In this document: in pieces, positions 10,516 through 21,800 of the stretch
Layout of the letters: each line of letters opens with the position of its first letter
How positions within the stretch are numbered: the first letter of the stretch is position 1
From: Tenacibaculum sp.
GTDB lineage: Bacteria; Bacteroidota; Bacteroidia; Flavobacteriales; Flavobacteriaceae
Length of the DNA stretch: 64,000 nucleotides
Direction of reading: 5' to 3'
Assembly: GCA_020631475.1 (NCBI GenBank)
Contig: JAHDHE010000003.1
Coordinates: forward strand, 1 to 64,000
Notes under the pieces: model-generated
Seen by the model: the letters and a program-made list of their open reading frames with translations, nothing else
Told to the model about the DNA's origin: nothing
Database searches by the model: none
Translations under genes and position numbers: made by a program

Positions 10516-11409
10516 TTGATAACCGTGAGTAATCAAATAGAATTCCGTCATTTTAAATATTTTTTAGCAGTTGCTGAAGATTTACACTTTAGAAAAGCAG
10601 CAGAACGTCTCTTTATTTCTCAACCAGGGTTAAGCAGGCAAATAAAACAAATGGAAGAAGATTTAGAAATTCAATTATTTGTTCGACATAATCGAAAAGT
10701 GCAATTAACAGAAGCAGGACAATACCTTAAAACAGAAATTACACAAAATTTAAAAAATCTAAACGCTATTTTAAACAATGCGAAACTACTCCAAGATGGA
10801 AAACATGGTCAATTAAAATTTGGATATGTTGGTTCTGCAATGCAAGATATTATTCCTAATTTATTAATTGATTTTAAAAAAGAGCATCCTAATATTCAGT
10901 TTGGATTAAAAGAAATGGATAACCAAAAACAAATTGAAAGTTTACTTTCTCATGATATTGATCTTGGTTTTGTTCGTTTAGATAGAGTTCCTAGAGGTTT
11001 AACTATTAAACCAATTTTAGAAGAATCTTTCTGCTTGGTGCTTCCTAAAAATCACCACATAAACGAAACTAATTTTAAAAATTTAGAACAATTAAAAAAT
11101 GAATCTTTTATTTTATTTGATCCATCTTATAGCCCTTCTTACTATGAAAAAGTAATGCAAATTTTTGATGAAAGTGGTTTTTCTCCAATTATATCTCATA
11201 ATACAATTCACGCAGCCTCAATTTATAAATTAGTTGAAAATAACTTCGGGTTATCTATTGTTCCTAAATCATTGCAAAAAGGATATAACATGAATGTTAA
11301 ATTCATTGAATTAACTAAAATTAAACAACGAACCACGCTTTCGGTAATTTGGAATAAAAGTAACAGAAATCCGATATTAAAATCACTATTAAAAAAACTA
11401 AACAAATAA
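10516..11409 (+). CDS. LysR family transcriptional regulator, divergent from hutH
   Basis: N-terminal HTH FRHFKYFLAVAEDLHFRKAAERLFISQPGLSRQIKQME. Confidence 0.9.
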   Translation: MITVSNQIEFRHFKYFLAVAEDLHFRKAAERLFISQPGLSRQIKQMEEDLEIQLFVRHNRKVQLTEAGQYLKTEITQNLKNLNAILNNAKLLQDGKHGQLKFGYVGSAMQDIIPNLLIDFKKEHPNIQFGLKEMDNQKQIESLLSHDIDLGFVRLDRVPRGLTIKPILEESFCLVLPKNHHINETNFKNLEQLKNESFILFDPSYSPSYYEKVMQIFDESGFSPIISHNTIHAASIYKLVENNFGLSIVPKSLQKGYNMNVKFIELTKIKQRTTLSVIWNKSNRNPILKSLLKKLNK

Positions 11410-11477
11410 CACACTCATAATCAATATAAAAAATCAATAAAATATAAAATGATTATTTTTACAAACAAGTTTTTGCT

Positions 11478-11807
11478 TTGTTTATGATTCTTATTTCAAA
11501 ATACCTTGTTCCGAAAGGCTTTGTAGGCTTAACTTTATTTCCTTTCATTTTTTTAAAACGAAAAGATTTAAAACATAACGCTGAACTTATAAATCACGAA
11601 AAAATACATTTAAAGCAACAAAAAGAACTATTGGTTATTTTTTTTTATGCTTTTTATGGAATTGAATGGTTTTTTAAATTTTTAAAGTATAAAAACTCCT
11701 TTTTAGCTTATAAAAATTTAAGCTTCGAACGTGAAGCTTATCTCAATGAAAATAATTTATATTATTTAGAGAATAGAAAATTTTGGACTTTCCTTAACTA
11801 TTTATAA
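11478..11807 (+). CDS. Small conserved hypothetical protein with HExxH motif
   Basis: INHEKIHLKQQKE followed by two hydrophobic/aromatic segments and FEREAY. Confidence 0.6.
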   Translation: MFMILISKYLVPKGFVGLTLFPFIFLKRKDLKHNAELINHEKIHLKQQKELLVIFFYAFYGIEWFFKFLKYKNSFLAYKNLSFEREAYLNENNLYYLENRKFWTFLNYL

Positions 11808-11837
11808 TTACTAAAGAATTCTTGTTTCTTTTAAGAA

Positions 11838-11879
11838 ATTCGTAAATTGCGTACCCAAAATTTAAGTTAATTTACGAAT
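11838..11879. promoter_or_regulatory. 11-bp perfect inverted repeat whose right arm overlaps the icmF start codon
   Basis: ATTCGTAAATT (11838-11848) and AATTTACGAAT (11869-11879); ATG at 11878. Confidence 0.5.
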
Positions 11880-14800
11880 GGAACAAATAGCACCTTATAA
11901 ACCAATACATAAAGTTAGAATTGTAACTGCTGCATCTTTATTTGATGGACACGATGCTGCCATTAATATTATGCGTAGAATTATTCAATCTACAGGTGTT
12001 GAAGTTATTCACTTAGGTCATGATAGAAGTGTTGAAGAAGTAGTTAATTGTGCTATTCAAGAAGATGCCAATGCCATTGCAATGACATCTTATCAAGGAG
12101 GACATACCGAGTATTTTAAGTACATGTATGATTTATTGAAAGAAAGAGGAGCTTCTCATATCAAAATTTTTGGTGGCGGAGGTGGTGTAATTCTTCCTGA
12201 AGAAATTAAAGAATTAATGGATTACGGAATTACTCGTATCTATTCTCCTGATGATGGTCGTGAATTGGGTTTACAAGGAATGATTAACGATTTGGTAAAA
12301 ACTTCAGATTTTGCAATCGGCGATGTATTAAACGGAGAAATAAATAATTTAGCTGATAAAGAAATAGGTAGCATTGCACGTATTATTTCTTCTGCTGAAA
12401 ACTTCCCAGAAGTAGCTAAAGAAACTTTAGACGCTATTCATGAAAAAAATAAAAACTCAAAAACCCCTGTTTTAGGAATCACAGGAACGGGTGGAGCTGG
12501 AAAATCGAGTTTAGTAGATGAGTTAGTTCGTCGATTTTTAATTGATTTTCCGAATAAAACTATCGGATTAATTTCTGTAGATCCTTCAAAACGTAAAACT
12601 GGTGGTGCATTATTGGGTGATCGAATTCGTATGAATGCTATTAATAACGAACGTGTTTATATGCGTTCTTTGGCAACACGTCAATCTAATTTAGCTTTAT
12701 CAAAATATGTAAATGAAGCTGTTGAAGTTTTAAAAGCAGCTGAATTCGATTTAATCATTTTAGAAACTTCTGGTATTGGACAATCTGATACAGAAATCAT
12801 AGAACATTCTGATACTTCTTTATATGTAATGACTCCAGAATTTGGGGCAGCAACACAATTAGAAAAAATCGACATGTTGGATTTTGCTGATTTGGTTGCC
12901 ATCAATAAATTTGACAAACGTGGAGCTTTAGATGCAATTCGCGATGTGAAAAAACAATACATGCGTAACAACAATCTTTGGGATGTTCATATGGATGATA
13001 TGCCTGTTTTTGGTACGATTGCTTCACAATTTAACGATCCTGGAATGAATACGTTATACAAACGTATTATGGATAAGTTGGTTGAAAAAACTGACGCAGA
13101 TTTAAAATCGAACATGGAAATTACTAAAGAAATGTCTGAAAAGATATTTGTAATTCCACCAAGTAGAGTTCGTTATTTATCAGAAATATCAGAAAGCAAT
13201 AGAGCTTACGATAAAAAAGTTGATGATCAAGTTATTGTTGCTCAAAAATTATATGGAATTCATCAAACAATATTATCTTTAATAGATGTCACTTCGAGCG
13301 CAGTCGAGAAGTCTTTTATTTCTAAAAACGGATTAGAAAATGATGAGATCCTGAAACAAGTTCAGAATGACGAACAAGAGTTTGTCAAGCTTTTAATCGC
13401 TCAATTTGATAAAGTAAAACTAAATCTTGACAACCATAACTGGGAAGTTATTTTGAACTGGAAAGAGAAGGTTGAAAAATATAAAAATCCTATTTACACG
13501 TTTAAAGTACGTGATAAAGAAATAAAAATAGCCACACATACTGAGTCGTTATCACATACTCAAATTCCGAAGGTATCTTTACCAAAATACCAAGCTTGGG
13601 GAGATTTATTACGTTGGAGCTTACAAGAAAATGTACCTGGAGAATTCCCATACGCATCAGGATTGTATCCTTTTAAAAGAACTGGTGAAGATCCAACAAG
13701 AATGTTTGCTGGTGAAGGTGGACCAGAACGTACAAACCGTAGATTCCATTATGTAAGTCTTGGGATGCCTGCTAAAAGATTATCAACTGCTTTTGATTCG
13801 GTAACCCTATATGGTAATGACCCAGGAGTTAGACCAGATATTTACGGTAAAATTGGTAATGCAGGAGTTTCTATTTGTTGTTTAGATGATGCTAAAAAAT
13901 TATATTCTGGCTTCGATTTAAGTCACGCAATGACTTCGGTTTCTATGACTATTAATGGTCCTGCACCAATGTTGTTAGGTTTCTTTATGAATGCAGCAAT
14001 CGATCAGAATTGTGAGAAATACATCAAAGAAAATAAGTTAGAAAAACAAGTTGAAGCGAAATTCAAAGAAATTTACGATTCTAAAGGTTTAGACAGACCT
14101 GTTTACCAAGGAGATTTACCTGAAGGAAATAATGGTTTAGGATTGATGCTTTTAGGTTTAACTGGTGATATGGTTTTACCTCCGGATGTTTATGCTGAAA
14201 TTAAAAAAACAACGTTAGCACAAGTTCGTGGTACTGTACAAGCTGATATTTTAAAAGAAGATCAAGCACAGAACACTTGTATATTCTCAACTGAGTTTGC
14301 ACTGCGTTTAATGGGTGATGTACAAGAATATTTTATTGAAAAACAAGTCCGTAATTTTTATTCAGTTTCTATTTCTGGATATCATATTGCAGAAGCTGGA
14401 GCAAATCCAATTACGCAATTAGCATTAACATTATCAAACGGATTTACTTATGTTGAATACTACTTATCTCGTGGTATGGACATTAATAAATTCGGTCCAA
14501 ATTTATCGTTCTTTTTCTCAAACGGAATTGACCCAGAATATTCTGTGATTGGTCGTGTTGCTCGTAAAATTTGGGCAAAAGCTTTAAAACATAAATACGG
14601 AGCTAATCCAAGAGCACAAATGTTAAAGTATCATATTCAAACTTCAGGTCGTTCTTTACACGCTCAAGAAATCGATTTTAACGATATTAGAACAACCCTA
14701 CAAGCATTGTATGCAATTTACGACAACTGTAACTCGTTACACACCAATGCGTATGATGAAGCCATTACAACTCCAACTGAAGAATCTGTACGTAGAGCAA

Positions 14801-15327
14801 TGGCGATTCAGTTAATTATCAATAAAGAATTAGGATTAGCTAAAAATGAAAATCCGATACAAGGTTCCTTTATTATTGAAGAATTAACCGACTTAGTAGA
14901 GGCGGCTGTTTTAGAAGAATTTGACAGAATTACCGAACGTGGCGGTGTTTTAGGTGCTATGGAAACAATGTATCAACGTTCTAAAATACAAGAAGAAAGC
15001 TTGTATTACGAAACCTTAAAGCACACAGGAGAATTTCCAATTATTGGTGTAAACACGTTCTTAAGTAGCAAAGGATCGCCAACTGTACAACCTGCGGAAG
15101 TTATTCGTGCTACGGAAGAGGAAAAACAATTCCAAATTCAAACCAAAGAATTATTGAACAAAGCTAACGATGGAAAAGTTCAAGAACAACTAGCTATTTT
15201 ACAAGAAGCTGCTATTCAAAATGAAAATTTATTTGACAAATTAATGGAAGCAACAAAGTTCTGTTCTTTAGGTCAGATTACCGAAGCTTTATTTAAAGTT
15301 GGAGGGCAGTATAGAAGAAATATGTAG
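11878..15327 (+). CDS. icmF: Fused isobutyryl-CoA mutase type protein (B12-binding + MeaB-like GTPase + mutase large subunit)
   Basis: N-terminal DGHDAA B12-binding motif, [21 protein letters not shown]-loop, and C-terminal mutase [25 protein letters not shown]. Confidence 0.9.
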   Translation: MEQIAPYKPIHKVRIVTAASLFDGHDAAINIMRRIIQSTGVEVIHLGHDRSVEEVVNCAIQEDANAIAMTSYQGGHTEYFKYMYDLLKERGASHIKIFGGGGGVILPEEIKELMDYGITRIYSPDDGRELGLQGMINDLVKTSDFAIGDVLNGEINNLADKEIGSIARIISSAENFPEVAKETLDAIHEKNKNSKTPVLGITGTGGAGKSSLVDELVRRFLIDFPNKTIGLISVDPSKRKTGGALLGDRIRMNAINNERVYMRSLATRQSNLALSKYVNEAVEVLKAAEFDLIILETSGIGQSDTEIIEHSDTSLYVMTPEFGAATQLEKIDMLDFADLVAINKFDKRGALDAIRDVKKQYMRNNNLWDVHMDDMPVFGTIASQFNDPGMNTLYKRIMDKLVEKTDADLKSNMEITKEMSEKIFVIPPSRVRYLSEISESNRAYDKKVDDQVIVAQKLYGIHQTILSLIDVTSSAVEKSFISKNGLENDEILKQVQNDEQEFVKLLIAQFDKVKLNLDNHNWEVILNWKEKVEKYKNPIYTFKVRDKEIKIATHTESLSHTQIPKVSLPKYQAWGDLLRWSLQENVPGEFPYASGLYPFKRTGEDPTRMFAGEGGPERTNRRFHYVSLGMPAKRLSTAFDSVTLYGNDPGVRPDIYGKIGNAGVSICCLDDAKKLYSGFDLSHAMTSVSMTINGPAPMLLGFFMNAAIDQNCEKYIKENKLEKQVEAKFKEIYDSKGLDRPVYQGDLPEGNNGLGLMLLGLTGDMVLPPDVYAEIKKTTLAQVRGTVQADILKEDQAQNTCIFSTEFALRLMGDVQEYFIEKQVRNFYSVSISGYHIAEAGANPITQLALTLSNGFTYVEYYLSRGMDINKFGPNLSFFFSNGIDPEYSVIGRVARKIWAKALKHKYGANPRAQMLKYHIQTSGRSLHAQEIDFNDIRTTLQALYAIYDNCNSLHTNAYDEAITTPTEESVRRAMAIQLIINKELGLAKNENPIQGSFIIEELTDLVEAAVLEEFDRITERGGVLGAMETMYQRSKIQEESLYYETLKHTGEFPIIGVNTFLSSKGSPTVQPAEVIRATEEEKQFQIQTKELLNKANDGKVQEQLAILQEAAIQNENLFDKLMEATKFCSLGQITEALFKVGGQYRRNM
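13288..13372. repeat. Palindromic intergenic-type repeats embedded in frame in icmF
   Basis: GTCACTTCGAGCGCAGTCGAGAAGT (same core as 29348-29370) and TGAGATCCTGAAACAAGTTCAGAATGACG (same core as 24234-24294). Confidence 0.8.
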
Positions 15328-15355
15328 AAGGCAATTTTAGCTGATAACTATAGAG

Positions 15356-15378
15356 ACTCCGTACAAATTGTGCGGAGT
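15356..15378 (+). terminator. Terminator of icmF
   Basis: ACTCCGTAC-AAATT-GTGCGGAGT followed by TTTTCTTATTTT. Confidence 0.65.
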
Positions 15379-15456
15379 TTTCTTATTTTAAAAAATATTA
15401 CACATTTCCTTGTAATATATTTAAATCTCGAAATACTAATCAATAAAAAAACAATT

Positions 15457-15939
15457 TTGAGTAACGATTTTTATACAACATCAATATTACCGCATGCAGG
15501 TATTATTATAAAAATATGCAGAGCATATACTGATTCTCAAGAAGATTTTGAAGATTTTTATCAAGAGGCGTGTTTACAAATTTGGAAAAGTAGAGATGCT
15601 TTTCAAAACAAATCTAAATGGTCTACTTGGATTTATCGAATTACCTTAAACATTTGTTTAACGCTTTCTAAAAAAAATAAACGAAGAGGTAATAACGTTG
15701 AAATTCTTCATGAACAATCAGAAAAAAACACTGCTTTTAAAGATGAAAGTTTAAACCTGTTGTATGATGCTATTAAAAAATTATCAGAAGTCGACAGAGC
15801 GATAATTTTATTGCATTTAGAAGAAAATCCACACAAAGAAATTGCCTCAATTATTGGAACAAGCGCTAACAATATTGCGGTACGTATTAATAGAATTAAA
15901 AAACAATTAAAAATATTATTAGATGGAAAAATCAATTGA
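15457..15939 (+). CDS. ECF-type sigma-70 family RNA polymerase sigma factor
   Basis: Sigma2/sigma4 pattern (DFEDFYQEACLQIWKSRDAF..WIYRITLNIC...IASIIGTSANNIAVRINRIKKQL). A TTG start near 15457 fits better than the ORF-track Met at 15370, which lies inside the icmF terminator. Confidence 0.8.
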   Translation: MSNDFYTTSILPHAGIIIKICRAYTDSQEDFEDFYQEACLQIWKSRDAFQNKSKWSTWIYRITLNICLTLSKKNKRRGNNVEILHEQSEKNTAFKDESLNLLYDAIKKLSEVDRAIILLHLEENPHKEIASIIGTSANNIAVRINRIKKQLKILLDGKIN

Positions 15940-16540
15940 AAAAATTTGGAATGAAGCTTTTATTAGTGAAGACACTTTAATTGCTCCGAAAATAAACGAT
16001 ATATACAATCAAAAATCAAAATCGGTAATCAACAAAATAAAAAAAACTTACGAGATTGACAATAAAGGCTTGATTCCTATGGCTATTTTGGTTGCTACTG
16101 GAATGACGATATTCTCGGAAGCTATTATAGGTTTTTATGGCGCTTTTTTAATTTTGTGCTTATATTTTTATAATACCAACTTGTTAAAAAAGTTTAAAAC
16201 CATTGATGTAAAATCAGACAACTTAACGTATTTAAAAAAATACAAAAGCATTATAAACGTAATAATGAAAGCAACTAAAAAGCTATTTGTATTTGCAATA
16301 CCGTTAGCTATTTTATCCATCTTTGCACTTGCTTTTAATATTAAAGAGAAAAGTTTTTTATCAAAATTTATCTCTTCTGATACTTCTTTTATGCAAATTA
16401 TAGGAATCGGTTTTATTGTTGCTCTTGTTGTTTCTATAATAGGAATAATCGTTTATACAATTTCGACTAAAATATTATACGGAACCCTTATTTCTAAACT
16501 TGATAGCATAATTAAAGAAATGGAAGAATTAAAAAGTTAA
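15923..16540 (+). CDS. Membrane protein overlapping the ECF sigma gene; possible anti-sigma partner
   Basis: 17-nt overlap with the sigma gene; hydrophilic N-terminus followed by several TM segments. Confidence 0.55.
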   Translation: MEKSIEKIWNEAFISEDTLIAPKINDIYNQKSKSVINKIKKTYEIDNKGLIPMAILVATGMTIFSEAIIGFYGAFLILCLYFYNTNLLKKFKTIDVKSDNLTYLKKYKSIINVIMKATKKLFVFAIPLAILSIFALAFNIKEKSFLSKFISSDTSFMQIIGIGFIVALVVSIIGIIVYTISTKILYGTLISKLDSIIKEMEELKS

Positions 16541-16549
16541 AATACAGTT

Positions 16550-16680
16550 CTTGTCATTTAGAATGACAATACAAGATTTTTTTTAAAGATTAGAATCACA
16601 ACATACAGATTACTTCGTCGTGTCTCTTCTTAATGACAAATAGAACGGAACGTCATTATGAACGCAGTGAAGTAATCTTG
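16550..16680. repeat. Intergenic palindromic repeat cluster between the membrane protein gene and recQ
   Basis: TTGTCATTTAGAATGACAA hairpin, ATTACTTCGTCGTG.. and GTCATTATGAACGCAGTGAAGTAATCTTG motifs related to the ATTGCGAGGAACGAAGCAATCT class. Confidence 0.65.
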
Positions 16681-16693
16681 TTTTATAACTTAA

Positions 16694-18811
16694 TTATAAT
16701 CTTTTCTTTTGCAAAATAGTCAACCCAATTCTTATTTGTTCATACGGAACTTTCTCGCCTAAAAATTCGAAATAAGGTTTTAGTGTAGGTTCGTTTTTTA
16801 ATACTTTTTTAGCGTTTGCGATCAACTTTAAAGTATCCGCTTCTATAAACTCATCTAAACTCACATCTTTTCCTTCTAAATACAATTTAGATAAATGTGA
16901 AAAAATTGTTTGCGCTTTTAAATTACGCTTATCAGCAATTTCATCTATTGTAAAACCTTCTTTATATAATTGAAATGTTTCTAAAGTAGTATCTTTTCTT
17001 CCTCGTTTTTTCTCGTTGATAAAGGTTTTTATCTCTTCCATAAACTCACCTCCATACACTTCTAACTTACGCTGCCCTACTCCACTAATTGCTAAAAATT
17101 CATTATCTGTTTGCGGACGCTCATTTTCCAATTCTTTCAGAGTTGCATCACTAAAAACTAAATATGCTGCAATATCTTCTTCTTGTGCAATGCGGTAACG
17201 TAATTTACGTAAACGTTCAAATAAGGTGTCTTTTGCTGCTGGTTTCGTTTTCGATTTTTTCTCTTTAGCCGTAACTTTAGTTTCTTTCTTAAACTCAACT
17301 GGAGTTGTTAGTTGTACTTTTTCTCCACCAAATAATACTTTTTTAGAGAAATCGGTTAATTGTAATACGTTATTTAAGTGAAATGCTATTTGGCAATATC
17401 CTTGGTTAATTAACTGAATAATATAATGTTGCCAATGTTGCCATGAAGTATCACTACCCACTCCATATGTTTTTAAAGTCTGATAATTTTTATCATAAAC
17501 CGCAGCATTTTTTGCTCCTCTTATTACATCAATAACGGTCCCCATTGCTTCTTTTTGCTGCAAACGATAAATAGCAGATAATGCTTTTTGAGCAATCACA
17601 GTTCCATCGAAAAACTTTGGTGGATTTTTACAAACATCACAATTTCCACAATTCTCCTCAATCAACTCTCCAAAATAGCTTAACAATATTTTTCGTCTAC
17701 AAACAGTAGCTTCGGCAAATTGTTTCATTCTATCTAATTTTGCCTCCTGAACTTCTCTATTACCTGTATTTGCAATAAACTGACGCAATTGAATTACATC
17801 TGCATAACTATGAAATAATAATGCTTGCGATGGTAATCCGTCACGACCTGCACGCCCAATTTCTTGATAATATCCTTCGATATTTTTAGGCATATTATAA
17901 TGAATCACCCAACGTACATTCGATTTATCGATTCCCATTCCAAAAGCAATGGTTGCACAAATAATTTGAGTATCATCTTTAATAAAATCTTCTTGCGTTT
18001 TTGCACGTTCATCAAAAGTTAAACCAGCGTGATATGCTTTTGCATCTATTCCGTTTTGCTTTAACTTACTTGCTAATTGTTCAGTTGCTTTTCTACTTAA
18101 ACAATACACAATTCCAGAATCGTTAGGTCGCTTATTAATAAACTTAACAATTTGTTGTACCCTATTATTTGCAGGACGAACTTCTAACGCTATATTTTCT
18201 CTATTAAAAGAGCTTACATATTTTGTTGCGTTAGGAATTGCTAATTGTTCTAAAATGTCTTCTTGCGTAGCTTTATCGGCTGTAGCTGTTAAAGCAACTA
18301 TAGGTGTTTCTGGTAATGTCTTTTTTAAGAATGATAATTGTTTGTATGATGGTCTAAAATCATGACCCCATGAAGAAATACAATGTGCTTCATCAATAGC
18401 TACACAACTTATATAATTTTGATTTAAAAGATTTTGAAGCAGTGGTAAACTCTCTGGAGCAACATATAATAATTTGATTGATTTATTAGCAATCGCATCA
18501 AACACTTGCTGTTGTTCTTCGGATGATTGACTACTATTATAATACGTTGACGGAATTCCGTTTGCTTTTAAACTATCAACTTGATCTTTCATTAATGCAA
18601 TTAACGGAGAAATAACCAAGGTAATTCCTTCAAAAAATAAGGATGGTAATTGAAAACAAATAGATTTACCTCCACCTGTTGGCATAATAACCAAGGTATC
18701 TTTTTTAGCTAAAATATTTTCAATAATTGATTTTTGTTCTAATCGAAAACTATCATATCCGAAGTTGATTTTTAGTTTTTCTAGTAGGTCTTTTTCAGTA
18801 ATCTGCATCAT
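16694..18811 (-). CDS. recQ: ATP-dependent DNA helicase RecQ
   Basis: MPTGGGKSICFQLP, DEAHCISSWGHDFRPSY, HRDC region, C-terminal HTH. Confidence 0.92.
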   Translation of the reverse strand: MMQITEKDLLEKLKINFGYDSFRLEQKSIIENILAKKDTLVIMPTGGGKSICFQLPSLFFEGITLVISPLIALMKDQVDSLKANGIPSTYYNSSQSSEEQQQVFDAIANKSIKLLYVAPESLPLLQNLLNQNYISCVAIDEAHCISSWGHDFRPSYKQLSFLKKTLPETPIVALTATADKATQEDILEQLAIPNATKYVSSFNRENIALEVRPANNRVQQIVKFINKRPNDSGIVYCLSRKATEQLASKLKQNGIDAKAYHAGLTFDERAKTQEDFIKDDTQIICATIAFGMGIDKSNVRWVIHYNMPKNIEGYYQEIGRAGRDGLPSQALLFHSYADVIQLRQFIANTGNREVQEAKLDRMKQFAEATVCRRKILLSYFGELIEENCGNCDVCKNPPKFFDGTVIAQKALSAIYRLQQKEAMGTVIDVIRGAKNAAVYDKNYQTLKTYGVGSDTSWQHWQHYIIQLINQGYCQIAFHLNNVLQLTDFSKKVLFGGEKVQLTTPVEFKKETKVTAKEKKSKTKPAAKDTLFERLRKLRYRIAQEEDIAAYLVFSDATLKELENERPQTDNEFLAISGVGQRKLEVYGGEFMEEIKTFINEKKRGRKDTTLETFQLYKEGFTIDEIADKRNLKAQTIFSHLSKLYLEGKDVSLDEFIEADTLKLIANAKKVLKNEPTLKPYFEFLGEKVPYEQIRIGLTILQKKRL

Positions 18812-18836
18812 GCTACAAAAATAGAAATAAAAAAAA

Positions 18837-18856
18837 CGAAGATTTTAAAATCTTCG
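18837..18856 (-). terminator. Terminator of the tricorn-like S41 gene
   Basis: Perfect 20-bp palindrome CGAAGATTTTAAAATCTTCG with a T-run on the minus strand. Confidence 0.65.
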
Positions 18857-18881
18857 CTTTTTAATTATATAAACTAAACTA

Positions 18882-21800
18882 TTATTTAATGTCTTGTAAC
18901 AATACCTCTACTGCTTTTTTTAATTGAGCATCTTCTCCTCTTTCTTTCCACCCTGGAGCATTTTTAACTAAATAATCTGGAACAGCAGGAGCATCATTTT
19001 CCATATTTTTTCCTGTTTTCTTTACAAACCAAGCTCTAAATGGCATACGAATATATCCGTTTTGTAATCCTTTACCTCCAGTTGAAATTACTGCTCCAAA
19101 AGTAGGTTGACCAACTAATTTACCTAATCCTAAGTTTTTAAATGCATGTGAAAAAATTTCAGCGTTTGAATAACTATTCTCATTACATAAAGCAACTACA
19201 GGTTTTGTGTTTACTGATAAAATTGCACGTTCATTAAACGGATAATTTTTACTGTATTTCTTATGATTTTTTAATGTTTTAGCAGCTCCTCTTGGAACAG
19301 TATATGCATGTTGATCTACATTTAAAACCGCCATTAAACGATCAGTTGTCCAACCTCCACCGTTATAACGAACATCAATTACAATTCCTTTTTTACCATA
19401 TCCACTCGCTTTTAATTCACGTTCGAAACGCTCAAAACTTGGTTGATTCATTCCTTGAATATGTATATATCCTAATTGACCGTTTGAATATTCATCTACT
19501 AACTTTTTACGAGATTCTATCCAAGCTTCGTATTGCTGACTTCTAATTGATCTTTGTGGACGAATTACCACATCTTTTCCATTATTTAAACTCAATAACA
19601 CTTCGTTACCTTGAGTTTGTTTTAATAATTTATAAAAGTTCGTGTTTTTACCAACTGTATTTCCATTAACAGCAGTAATTACATCACCTACTTTTAATTT
19701 ACTTTTCGATTTATCTGCAACTGTATTTGGCAATACATAATTTACTTTTACTCCCTCGTTTACATTAGTTACATCTATACCTAACAGCCCAATTTTTTCA
19801 TTAACATTTTTAGGAGCACTTCCACGATATCCCATATGACTTGCATTTAACTGGCCTAACAATAGATTATACATATATGAATAATCTTGATGCGTAGTTG
19901 CCGATAACACCCAAGGCTTGTATTTTTTAACCAATGCGTTCCAATCATATCCATGAAATTCTGGATCGTAAAAGCCTGCTGTTAACGCTCTAATACCCTC
20001 GTTAAAAATTTGCTTGTATTCTTTTTTACTATTCTTAGTATAGGTTGCCGAATGAGGTAACTTCGTTACCTTATCAGATTTTGTATCTAACTGGCTTAAG
20101 CTTCCTTTAGAAGTAAAATAAACTTTTCCTTTATTTTCTGTAATACCTCTAGCCCCACTAACTCCTTTAATTGCTTTAGGCTTGCTTCCATCCCATTTAA
20201 CCTTATAAGTACTTCTTTTTTTACTAGCAGGATTTGTTGCTGAGAAATAGATAAACTTACTATCTGCACTAAACACAGGACTAAACTCATTGTCTTGTAA
20301 AGAAGTAACTTGAACTAAACGATCGTAAATTCTATCTTGATCTATTTTAACAACTACTTTTTCCTTTTTCTTATTATCCTTTTTCTCTGATTTTTTCTCA
20401 TCTTTCTTTTCTGGATAATAAGCTCCTTCTTCGTGATCTTTTTTTGATTTTTCCCAGTCAGATTTTTCTAACCAAACCATCCAAACATCATAATTAATTC
20501 CACTTCTGTTAGATAAAAAAGCTATTTTTTTACCATCAGCACTCCAAACAGGATTACGATCACTTCGTGGATGCATTGACACATTCATTTTTATTGAAGG
20601 ATCTTTGATTGATTGGATAAAAATCTCACTATCAAAATTTAAATCTTCTTGAGAGTAGGCTAAGTATTTACTATCTGGACTCCAAGATACATCTTCAGCA
20701 GCTGCCCAAGAATTAGAATATTCTTTAGGGTTTACTATTTTTCCATCTTTTAAATCAGCAATCATTAAAACCCCTCTACCAACTTGGTAAGCAATTTTCT
20801 TTCCGTTTGGCGATACTAATGAACCTTCTATATCTTCTTTACTTTTCGTTAATTTAGTAACCTTTGTTTTTAAACTACGATGTAAACCAACCAATGTATC
20901 TGTTGACACAGCACTATATAATTGATAAACCCCATCTCTATCTGAAGAAAAAACAACTGTTTTGTTATCAATCCATTGTGGATTACGATCTCTAAACGAA
21001 TGCTTACTTACATTGTTAGAGCGCTTTTTCTCTTTATTATTTTGCTTAACAAATATTTCTCCATTAATTTCTAAAGCTATGTTTTTTCCGTCTGGAGAAA
21101 CTGCATAACTACTAATTCCGTTAGAAACTGTTTTTGTTTCCTCTTCTTCAAAACGGTTATCAGAAGAAATATTTAGATTGACTTTTTGCTTTGATCCGTT
21201 TTCAACTTTAAATAAGTTTACTCCACTTAAATAAATAATGGTTCCATTATCACTTACCGAATAAGAACGCACTCCATCTTTTTTCTCTGATGTTAATTTA
21301 GTTGCAACTCCATTAGCAGTTCCATTTGAAGAAATTGACTGCTTATACACATTATATCTTCCGCTTTTAGCACCTATATAATATAAATTACCTGAAGCAT
21401 CCCACATTGGTGTATGATCGTTTTTATTATTTGTTGTAATTTGATAATACTGCTTAGTCTGAGTATTGTAAATCCAAATATCTCGTTGCGCAGAACCTGA
21501 ATAATCTTCACGAGCAATACGACAAGCTCCTTTTGTAAATGCAATAAATTTACCGTTTGGTGAAACTGTTGCCATCTCTCCATAAGCAGTTAATAGTCGT
21601 TGAGGAGTACCTCCATTATGGTTAACATTATACATTTGCGCATCCCACTCTGGACCACGATATACTCTTCTTGTGGTAAAAACTATTTCTCCTTTCTTTG
21701 TCCAATCTGTTGGAGTATTTGCAGTAGGATAATACGTTAATTGTTTAGGAACTCCTCCATTTACTGAAGTTACAAAAACATTATCATTACCTTTTCTGTT

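Noticed and set aside
12681-12974. 97-aa minus-strand ORF inside icmF
   Set aside because: Fully antisense to a strong conserved CDS, with no recognisable domain.
16550-16680. CRISPR-like array
   Set aside because: Repeats are irregular palindromes without uniform spacing or spacers, and no cas genes are present.
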